From Bacteroidota bacterium (lineage in GTDB: Bacteria > Bacteroidota > Bacteroidia > Chitinophagales > Saprospiraceae), in NCBI GenBank assembly GCA_029573365.1, contig JAKQGD010000085.1, positions 1 to 10,925 of the forward strand: a stretch of 10,925 bases of DNA. The letters run 5' to 3'. A model generated the notes under the pieces. The model saw nothing but the letters and a program-made list of their open reading frames with translations. It was not told the origin of the DNA and did no database searches. Both the position numbers and the translations under genes were made by a program. Shown here piece by piece: positions 5,433-10,925 of the stretch; the stretch's first letter is position 1, and every line of letters starts with the position of its first letter.

Positions 5433-6845
5433 ATGGCAGGACAATCACTGACCAAAAACAAGTCTTTTGACTGGATAGCACTGTCGGTGTTTTTCAGCTT
5501 GGTCATCATAGGGTGGTTTATGGTGTTTTCTACTCTTTATGACTCGAAAAATCCTTATTCTTTTCTGGACATCACCACCCTTATAGGAGCCCAAAGTCTG
5601 TGGGTAGTCTTGTCGACGTTTGCTTTTTTCAGTGTGCTTACCCTTGACTGGAAATTCTGGAACACGCTGGCTTATCCTATATATGCCATAACTATATTTT
5701 TTCTGATTATGGTCCTTATTTTTGGGGATGTCATCAATGGTGCCCGGGCCTGGTTTTCGTTTGGATTTTTTTCTATCCAACCCTCCGAATGGGCCAAATT
5801 TGGTACCGCTCTTGCCATATCGAGTTACCTCAGCTTTTTCAAGACAAGGATTACCACCACCAATGTCATGATTGTTTCCCTGGCTATATTTCTGGGGCCG
5901 GCCCTTCTGATCCTGTTGCAGCCGGATTTCGGGTCTTCGCTGGTGTTCTTTTCGTTTTTTATCCTGCTGTACAGACGAGGCATGTCGCCATGGGTCCTGA
6001 TTGTCGGTACAGGTGTGGCGGCCATTTTTATATTTTCACTGATATATACTCCACTTGATTCTACAGTAGCTCTTCTTTTTCTGGGGGCCACCATATTTGC
6101 CTTTGACCTCGAAAAACCATCCAGAGCCGCCATCGTGGCTGCTGTCACACTTGCCCTTACCATAGGAATGAAATATATACCTGCTGTGGCTCAGCTAAAC
6201 ATACTGCCACCGGCGATCATGATGTTATATTACCTATTTCTCGAGATTAAAAAGAGCAATGCCCGTCTCGTCACGCTGGTGATGCCTATCATCGTGGCCG
6301 CCTCGGCATTTGCCTTTGGCAGCAGTTATGTTTTTGACCATTTTCTCAAACCTCACCAGCAGGAGAGGATCAACGTGTGGCTGAGGCCCGAAAAGTGTGA
6401 CCCCCGGGGCTCACTGTACAACATCATACAGTCCAAAATGGCCATTGGCTCAGGAGGTCTGGCAGGTAAGGGATTCCTTAAAGGGGAAATGACCAAGCTC
6501 GACTACGTGCCTGAGCAATCGACAGACTTTATCTTTACCTCCATAGGCGAGGAGCAGGGATTTATAGGCACCCTGGGGGTCATCCTGCTGTTTTCTATCC
6601 TGCTTATCAGATGCGTCATCATAGCTGAGCGTGCCAACCTCGAGTTTATACGAAATTACGGCTATGCTGTAGCCGGCATCTTGTTTTTCCATTTTGCATT
6701 TAACATAGGCATGACCATGGGGCTGCTGCCTGTGGTGGGTATACCGCTGCCATTTATAAGCAAGGGCGGTTCGTCACTGATGGTATTTACGATTATGGTT
6801 GCCGTCCTGCTTAAAATGGACATGGCAAGATTCAGAGCCAACTGA
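5433..6845 (+). CDS. rodA: Peptidoglycan glycosyltransferase RodA (SEDS family)
   Basis: A 470-residue multi-pass inner-membrane protein that polymerises lipid II into glycan strands for side-wall growth, normally together with a class B penicillin-binding protein. Conserved SEDS segments are INGARAWFSFG-FSIQPSEWAKF (101-123), LLQPDFGSSLVF (161-172), INVWLRPEKCDPRGSLYN (313-330) with D323 at the catalytic-aspartate position, AIGSGGLAGKGFLKG (337-351), PEQSTDFIFTSIGEEQGFIG (360-379) and HFAFNIGMTMGLLPVVGIPLPF (420-441). The protein is about 100 residues longer than E. coli RodA. The extra length lies mainly between the LQPDFGSS motif and the catalytic region (about 180-300) and is hydrophobic, suggesting additional helices, as I recall for Bacteroidota RodA. 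The final motif reads FISKGGSS, with a Lys (K444) where Tyr or Ser is usual. No mreB/C/D or PBP2 gene is next to it here. The tgt gene follows 8 bases later. Confidence 0.93.
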   Translation: MAGQSLTKNKSFDWIALSVFFSLVIIGWFMVFSTLYDSKNPYSFLDITTLIGAQSLWVVLSTFAFFSVLTLDWKFWNTLAYPIYAITIFFLIMVLIFGDVINGARAWFSFGFFSIQPSEWAKFGTALAISSYLSFFKTRITTTNVMIVSLAIFLGPALLILLQPDFGSSLVFFSFFILLYRRGMSPWVLIVGTGVAAIFIFSLIYTPLDSTVALLFLGATIFAFDLEKPSRAAIVAAVTLALTIGMKYIPAVAQLNILPPAIMMLYYLFLEIKKSNARLVTLVMPIIVAASAFAFGSSYVFDHFLKPHQQERINVWLRPEKCDPRGSLYNIIQSKMAIGSGGLAGKGFLKGEMTKLDYVPEQSTDFIFTSIGEEQGFIGTLGVILLFSILLIRCVIIAERANLEFIRNYGYAVAGILFFHFAFNIGMTMGLLPVVGIPLPFISKGGSSLMVFTIMVAVLLKMDMARFRAN

Positions 6846-6853
6846 CGCATTTT

Positions 6854-7984
6854 ATGAAGTTTACCATAGAGCATAAAGATCCACAATCGGCGGCACGCTG
6901 CGGCACTATAACCACGGCCCACGGCGACATACCCACACCGATATTTATGCCTGTCGGCACACAAGGTACCGTCAAAGGTGTACATCAGCACGAACTCACA
7001 GACCCCATAGATGCACGCATCATCCTGGGCAATACTTACCATCTGTACCTCAGGCCGGGCACAGACATCCTGCGTCAGGCAGGCGGCCTGCACAAGTTTA
7101 TAAACTGGGATCGGCCCATGCTGACAGACAGCGGCGGTTACCAGGTATATTCACTTAAAGGCATGCGTAAAATCACTGAGGAAGGTGTCAAATTTCAGTC
7201 CCACATCGACGGATCACGGCATTTTTTCAGTCCCGAATCGGTTATGGACATACAGCGGCTGATAGGTGCTGACATCATTATGGCTTTTGACGAGTGTACA
7301 CACTATCCGTGCGAGTACAGATACGCCCGCAAGTCAATGCAGATGACACACCGGTGGCTCGACCGATGCATAAGCAGGATACGGGAGATGGATCCCGCTT
7401 ACGGTTATGAGCAGACGTTTTCGCCGATAGTGCAGGGCAGCACATTTTCTGATCTGAGGGTAGAATCTGCCGAGTTTATATCATCCCGGGATCAGGATAT
7501 GAACGCCATCGGCGGACTTTCTGTAGGCGAACCCCACGATGAGATGTATGCAATGACGGAGCTTGTGTGCGGCATCCTTCCTGCCGACAAGCCGCGGTAT
7601 CTCATGGGCGTGGGCCTGCCGGAAAATATCCTGGAATCCATAGCTCTGGGCATAGACATGTTTGACTGTGTCCTGCCTACACGCAATGCCCGCCACGGCA
7701 TCATATACACCAGCGAAGGCGTCATCAATTTACGAAATGCAAAGTGGCAGGACGACTTCAGCCCCATAGACGCCAACAGTACGGCCTCCACAAGCAGAAA
7801 CCACACCAAAGCTTACCTCAGGCACCTATTTAAAGTGGAAGAACTGCTGGCGGGTCAGCTGGCTTCCATCCAGAATCTGAGTTTTTTTCTGTGGCTCGTG
7901 GACCAAAGCAGACGAAAGATAGCCGAAGGTACGTTTTATGCCTGGAAAAATGAGATGGTCCGCAAAGTCAGCCAAAGGCTCTAA
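6854..7984 (+). CDS. tgt: Queuine/preQ1 tRNA-guanine transglycosylase Tgt
   Basis: A 376-residue TIM-barrel enzyme that exchanges guanine-34 of GUN-anticodon tRNAs for preQ1 in queuosine synthesis. Length and motifs fit the bacterial family: GNTYHLYLRPG (59-69), LTDSGGYQVYSL (90-101) with D92 as general acid/base, MAFDEC (143-148), PIVQGSTFSDLR (191-202), AIGGLSVGEP (218-227), and MFDCVLPTRNARHG (269-282) with D271 as nucleophile. The structural zinc site is absent. In the segment DANSTASTSRN (306-316), the positions of the three canonical Cys hold Ser309, Ala311 and Ser314, and the canonical His holds Gln340 (SIQNLSFF). From memory other Bacteroidota Tgt also lack the cysteines, so the fold is probably stabilised otherwise and the enzyme is likely active. 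It sits between rodA and an lptF/G-type gene with gaps of 8 and 9 bases. Confidence 0.95.
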   Translation: MKFTIEHKDPQSAARCGTITTAHGDIPTPIFMPVGTQGTVKGVHQHELTDPIDARIILGNTYHLYLRPGTDILRQAGGLHKFINWDRPMLTDSGGYQVYSLKGMRKITEEGVKFQSHIDGSRHFFSPESVMDIQRLIGADIIMAFDECTHYPCEYRYARKSMQMTHRWLDRCISRIREMDPAYGYEQTFSPIVQGSTFSDLRVESAEFISSRDQDMNAIGGLSVGEPHDEMYAMTELVCGILPADKPRYLMGVGLPENILESIALGIDMFDCVLPTRNARHGIIYTSEGVINLRNAKWQDDFSPIDANSTASTSRNHTKAYLRHLFKVEELLAGQLASIQNLSFFLWLVDQSRRKIAEGTFYAWKNEMVRKVSQRL

Positions 7985-7993
7985 AAAGCATCG

Positions 7994-9079
7994 ATGAAGA
8001 TACTCGACTGGTACATCATTAAAAAATACATCAGCACATTCTTTTTTACGATGATGCTGATAACGATGATCGCCGTTTCGATCAATTACTTCGAAATGGT
8101 GGATAAATTTATCAATTCGAAGTTGTCGCTGTGGCAGATTTTTATGCAGTATTACAGGCACTTTATCCCATACATCAACGGTCTTTTGTGGCCGTTGTTT
8201 GCTATGCTGGCTGTAATCTTTTTTACATCAAGAATGGCCAAAAACTCCGAAATCATAAGCATACTCAGTGCCAAGGTAAGTTATGGCAGGTTTCTCAGGC
8301 CCTACATGATCGGGGCAGGCTTCATCGCCACGCTGCTATGGATAGGCAACAACTATTTTATTCCTCAAAGCAACGTGCATAAAAACGATTTCGAAATCAA
8401 ATACATCAAGCCGGGGCTAAAATCTACGCTCAATTACAACATACATTTCTGGCTTTCGCCGAATGAAAAGGTATTTATCCGTACGTACACGGCCAGCGAC
8501 AGCTCAGGACGAACCTTCAGGCTCGAAAAATTTAATGGCAATCAGCTGGTGTATACCCTCAAGGCCAACCGCATCATTTTTACTGGTAGGCCCAATAAGT
8601 GGAAACTCGAAGGGTATGAAATCAGAACGTTTAATGACCTGAACGAAACCCTCGTCATGAAACCATCGAGCCATATGGACACGACGTTTAATTTTGTACC
8701 GGAGGATTTTAACCGATATACCAACCAGATGGAGCTGATGACCACCCCTGAGCTCAATGAGTTTTTATCTTACGAACAGCAGAGGGGCCTGGATTCTGGT
8801 AAGAAGTACAGCATCGAGATATACAGGCGTACCGCCGACCCTTTTTCCATCTTTATCCTGACTCTGATAGGTGTAGCGGTAGCTTCACGCAAGGTTCGCG
8901 GAGGCATGGGCTTTCATATTGCAGTAGGTGTGGTCCTGGGCTCACTTTTTGTCATCCTGTCAAAGTTTAGTACCACTTTTTCCACCAATCTGTCGCTACC
9001 ACCTATCATAGGGGTATGGATACCCAATATCTTTTTTGCCGGTGTGGCCTGGTATCTGGTAAAAACGGCCCAGAAATAA
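7994..9079 (+). CDS. LptF/LptG-family LPS-export permease (YjgP/YjgQ)
   Basis: A 361-residue inner-membrane permease subunit of the type that, with the LptB ATPase, extracts lipopolysaccharide and pushes it onto the LptC/A bridge. The layout is typical: three N-terminal membrane segments (about residues 13-34, 56-79 and 102-122), a large periplasmic beta-rich domain (about 125-280), and three C-terminal segments (about 284-298, 306-324 and 337-356). Recognisable family features are the opening LDWYIIKKYISTF, the SRMAKNSEIISILSAKVSYGRFL coupling region (79-101) and the RRTADPFSIFILTLIGVAVASR segment before helix 5. Whether this is the LptF or LptG partner cannot be decided, so no symbol is given. 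A tgt-lptF/G pair is a familiar arrangement in Bacteroidota. It is the last gene of the 5014-9079 operon, and no clear terminator directly follows it. Confidence 0.92.
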   Translation: MKILDWYIIKKYISTFFFTMMLITMIAVSINYFEMVDKFINSKLSLWQIFMQYYRHFIPYINGLLWPLFAMLAVIFFTSRMAKNSEIISILSAKVSYGRFLRPYMIGAGFIATLLWIGNNYFIPQSNVHKNDFEIKYIKPGLKSTLNYNIHFWLSPNEKVFIRTYTASDSSGRTFRLEKFNGNQLVYTLKANRIIFTGRPNKWKLEGYEIRTFNDLNETLVMKPSSHMDTTFNFVPEDFNRYTNQMELMTTPELNEFLSYEQQRGLDSGKKYSIEIYRRTADPFSIFILTLIGVAVASRKVRGGMGFHIAVGVVLGSLFVILSKFSTTFSTNLSLPPIIGVWIPNIFFAGVAWYLVKTAQK

Positions 9080-9150
9080 TCACTTTCAATTTGTCTCCCC
9101 GGATTTCTAAGGTAAAATTTAGTGCCCTTGGTTTCTTAAACAATAAACTG

Positions 9151-9181
9151 CCCCTGCTGGCGCAAGTTTATAACTTGTGGC
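9151..9181 (-). repeat. REP-like hairpin-plus-tail unit, copy A (inverted)
   Basis: CCCCTGC (9151-9157) followed by TGGCGCAAGTT-tat-AACTTGTGGC, an imperfect hairpin with a 3-base loop. Its reverse complement aligns end to end with the unit at 9347-9379: both share the GG/GCCA..AGTT stem and the CCAGCAGGGG tail. It stands inside the gene-free stretch 9080-9406, which otherwise shows only AT-rich DNA without supported genes. Confidence 0.65.
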
Positions 9182-9335
9182 TTTACTTGATAGCCATTAA
9201 TTACTAACCACATAACCTTCAAGACTTATTGGTCTTTCTTCTATCTCTACATCAAAAACATTAATTATTCCCTAATTATCTTTTACACTATGAGGTAAAT
9301 TAAAGCAGCATATAGATATTATCAAAATTCTTACC

Positions 9336-9371
9336 AAAAAAGTTTATGGCACGAGTTGAAAACTCGTGCCA
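9336..9371 (-). terminator. Possible terminator of the - strand gene pair
   Basis: Read on the - strand, the copy B hairpin lies 36 bases after the stop of the small lipoprotein-like gene and is followed, after TAAAC, by six T (9341-9336). The 5-base spacer before the T-run is longer than usual, so termination is possible but not certain. Confidence 0.3.
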
Positions 9372-9379
9372 GCAGGGGG
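9347..9379 (+). repeat. REP-like hairpin-plus-tail unit, copy B
   Basis: TGGCACGAGTT (9347-9357), loop GAA, AACTCGTGCCA (9361-9371): an 11-base-pair perfect stem with a 3-base loop, followed by the tail GCAGGGGG (9372-9379). The tail abutting one side of the stem is conserved in inverted orientation at 9151-9157. The stem differs from copy A by changes that largely keep pairing (CGAG/CTCG here, CAAG/CTTG there), as in REP-type families. Confidence 0.75.
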
Positions 9380-9406
9380 ATTCCTTAACCTTCCCGGATT
9401 ATTATT

Positions 9407-9877
9407 TTATTTATTGTCCTCAATATATTTTACTGCTTTACCATCCACACATACCAGTTTCCTTTCTATCTCCAACATATTTACTTTATCAATGTAGTAG
9501 TCATATCTGATTAAAAATGGTAAATGAACCAATCGCCTATATCCAACTAAAGCATCATTTTGTAAAGAAATGCTCAAATCTTTTGGAAATTTTTCAAGGT
9601 TTTCAATATTAGTAATGTCAGATTTGACTAAAAAACTCATTGAGTAATCAAATGATTCACCCTGAATATTTTTACAGACTATACTATCAAATTTCAAAAC
9701 ATCTGTTAGGCAATTGCAAAAATTATCTACTATAAACACTTTACTTTTGCGATTATGGATTGTATCAATAGAATGAAATATTTTTACTTCTTCAATCGTC
9801 ATTGGTTTTTTAGTACATGACAAATGTAATGAAATAAATAAAGTAAACCAGATTTTGTATGGGCATGACTTGATCAT
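9407..9877 (-). CDS. Small exported protein, probable lipoprotein; candidate immunity protein
   Basis: I do not recognise the family of this 156-residue protein. It starts with Lys, then a hydrophobic stretch (about residues 9-19) and ends that segment with LHLSC at 17-21, so C21 could be a lipidated cysteine. The residue at -3 is His, not the usual Leu, which makes the lipobox imperfect. The mature part is rich in Lys, Asp and Asn, has further cysteines (C54, C56, C68 and one near the C-terminus), and shows no catalytic motif. Its ATG overlaps the TGA of the upstream gene as ATGA, so the two are translated together. A small exported protein encoded right after a protein with a toxin-like C-terminal domain is the layout of a cognate immunity gene. 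That role is inference. Base composition is clearly more AT-rich than the operon to the left. Confidence 0.7.
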   Translation of the reverse strand: MIKSCPYKIWFTLFISLHLSCTKKPMTIEEVKIFHSIDTIHNRKSKVFIVDNFCNCLTDVLKFDSIVCKNIQGESFDYSMSFLVKSDITNIENLEKFPKDLSISLQNDALVGYRRLVHLPFLIRYDYYIDKVNMLEIERKLVCVDGKAVKYIEDNK

Positions 9878-10925
9878 ATTTTTCCTTTTATATTAACAAT
9901 AAATTTCATTTGAGTCCTGAATGGTTTTTTCCCTTTGTGATGTTGTAGCAACCACCAGGATGCAAATCCTCTACCGGGAGTTTTATTTATTGTAAAGGGT
10001 AATGTAGCATTTTGAAATTTACCCAAATCCTCATCATCCAGTCCAAAGTGATCAAATACTTCAATGTAAAACGTTCCTTCCCATTCCTTGGTATTTGGAT
10101 CGTAATTGTAGTTTTGTTTATGAATTTTTGTATACTCAGTGTCATTCATCATAATACGTAAACCTTCTAAATTACTGTCATCATATTTTGGGTGGCCATC
10201 TTGTTCGTTTTTATCATAGAAAATCAATGGAATAGAGTTGATATTCCCGTTTGTTTTCTTTAATTCAATATTTAAGTCATTGCCAAACTTTTTAATAAAG
10301 TTTTTTGTAGCTATTTTATTTTTTGCTGCATTGCTCATGATCGGACTAAAATAGTCTGTTCCATCTCCAGTGATAAATCTTTCCATAAAATACTGTGCTT
10401 CCGGCTCTAGTGTACCGGATGATGCCCATGTTATAAGCTCATACATGTACCACCTAAGTTGGTCAGTAGAAAGAGTGGCCAAACCGGAGTTATCTGAGGA
10501 TAGTAAGGCTAAATTTGCATTGGTTCCGCTTTTCATATCCGGAGCAATAGTAGTAGGTGGATTGTGTGGATGCCTGTACTCTGTCTCACAAACTTTAATA
10601 CCAGGAATGATACCAGCTAATGGTACAGTTATTGATTGTATCTGTATATTGTTTTGAATTTCTTCTTCCTCTCCTAAATCATATTCCCAACTTAATCCTT
10701 CCATAATATCCTCCCACCTTATACTTACCCCTTTTGCAAGCATTTCTTCATAATACTTAACTGCATCAAAATACTTTTCAGCACTATATTTGTTGAAGAA
10801 CCAATTAAAGTAAGTTTCATTTCCATAAAACTGCCCAGAAAAATTTAAAACATAATCACTGTAATCGTCAAGTTGCAATAAAGAATTATGATAATATTCC
10901 ATTAATGCCAACATTAGACAATTAT
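9874..10925 (-). CDS. C-terminal part of a protein with a DUF3289-like domain; candidate polymorphic-toxin tip
   Basis: The frame stays open to the window edge, so the start lies outside; about 350 codons are seen. Numbering runs from the Met at 10914. Residues 1-85 are acidic and rich in Tyr and Trp (YYHNSLLQLDDYSDYV, WEDIMEGLSWEYDLGEEEE). A proline-containing linker follows (about 95-130). The rest (about 145-346) resembles DUF3289: LSTDQLRWYMYELITW (148-163), MERFITGDGTDYFSP (177-191), GLRIMMNDTEYT (251-262), FYIEVFDHFGLDDED (282-296) and GFASWWLLQHHKGKKPF (316-332). The family assignment is from memory and unverified. DUF3289 has no proven activity that I know of. Location at the extreme C-terminus, an ATGA overlap with a small exported protein, and AT-rich DNA suggest a secreted antibacterial effector with its immunity gene. 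No delivery domain (Rhs, VgrG, PAAR, T9SS signal) is visible. Confidence 0.65.
   Translation of the reverse strand, partial: NCLMLALMEYYHNSLLQLDDYSDYVLNFSGQFYGNETYFNWFFNKYSAEKYFDAVKYYEEMLAKGVSIRWEDIMEGLSWEYDLGEEEEIQNNIQIQSITVPLAGIIPGIKVCETEYRHPHNPPTTIAPDMKSGTNANLALLSSDNSGLATLSTDQLRWYMYELITWASSGTLEPEAQYFMERFITGDGTDYFSPIMSNAAKNKIATKNFIKKFGNDLNIELKKTNGNINSIPLIFYDKNEQDGHPKYDDSNLEGLRIMMNDTEYTKIHKQNYNYDPNTKEWEGTFYIEVFDHFGLDDEDLGKFQNATLPFTINKTPGRGFASWWLLQHHKGKKPFRTQMKFIVNIKGKI

Larger units (their letters stand above)
9151..9379. mobile_element. Candidate BIME- or MITE-like element (two inverted hairpin units)
   Basis: The two units face each other with the CCCCTGC/GCAGGGG tails outermost, enclosing about 165 bases of AT-rich, non-coding DNA. 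The whole could be a bipartite REP-type element mobilised by a RAYT-like Y1 transposase, or a small non-autonomous element with hairpin-forming ends. No transposase gene and no convincing target-site duplication are visible in the window. It marks the border between the housekeeping operon and the AT-rich two-gene unit to its right. Confidence 0.4.

Noticed and set aside
5071..5481. 136-codon open frame on the - strand across the SPOR gene and the start of rodA
   Set aside because: It is antisense to two well-supported genes and shows no recognisable motif or conserved start context.
9347..9362. TGGCACG resembling a sigma-54 -24 box
   Set aside because: The required GC of the -12 box is missing at the correct spacing on both strands (GAAA or TTCA instead of TTGC). 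The sequence is explained as the arm of the perfect hairpin.
10370..10657. 95-codon + strand frame opposite the DUF3289-like gene
   Set aside because: It lies antisense inside a longer frame with clear domain motifs. Its hydrophobic look comes from the complementary strand.

Overview
The window looks like chromosomal DNA of a member of the Bacteroidota. The evidence is the type of the MiaB, RodA, Tgt and LptF/G-like proteins, the tgt-lptF/G adjacency, the lack of Shine-Dalgarno sequences before starts, and several TAnnTTTG boxes (the Bacteroidota promoter -7 element). I cannot name the genus. A free-living Saprospiria, Cytophagia or Chitinophagia-like organism is a guess.

Left part (1-2755, + strand): the 3' end of miaB (tRNA methylthiotransferase), a sigma-54-type AAA+ activator without a receiver domain that starts at TTG, and a PLP class IV aminotransferase. 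Convergent to these (2782-3415, - strand) is a broken flavodoxin-fold NAD(P)H/azoreductase gene with two frame lesions, one of them in a three-copy ATTTT tandem repeat.

The gene-free stretch 3416-3874 holds a complete and a truncated copy of a dispersed structured element, a short run of degenerate heptamers, a perfect DnaA-box-like nonamer and candidate promoter boxes. It leads into a compact three-gene operon (3875-4872): a single-domain rhodanese, a two-helix membrane protein with a Cys-Cys motif, and an OsmC-type peroxidase/thiol protein. A strong hairpin plus T-run (4897-4933) ends it.

The next operon (5014-9079, + strand; gaps of 8-9 bases) is envelope and housekeeping: an exported SPOR-domain protein, RodA (SEDS peptidoglycan polymerase), Tgt (queuosine transglycosylase, with all four canonical zinc ligands replaced) and an LptF/LptG-family LPS-export permease.

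Right part (9080-10925): a gene-free 327-base stretch carries two inverted copies of a hairpin-plus-tail repeat (REP/BIME- or MITE-like). Beyond it the DNA is visibly more AT-rich and holds two - strand genes overlapping by ATGA: the C-terminal part of a protein ending in a DUF3289-like domain, and a small predicted exported/lipoprotein. The arrangement suggests a toxin-tip/immunity module acquired horizontally. It is the most promising candidate for an undescribed system, but its N-terminal part lies outside the window.
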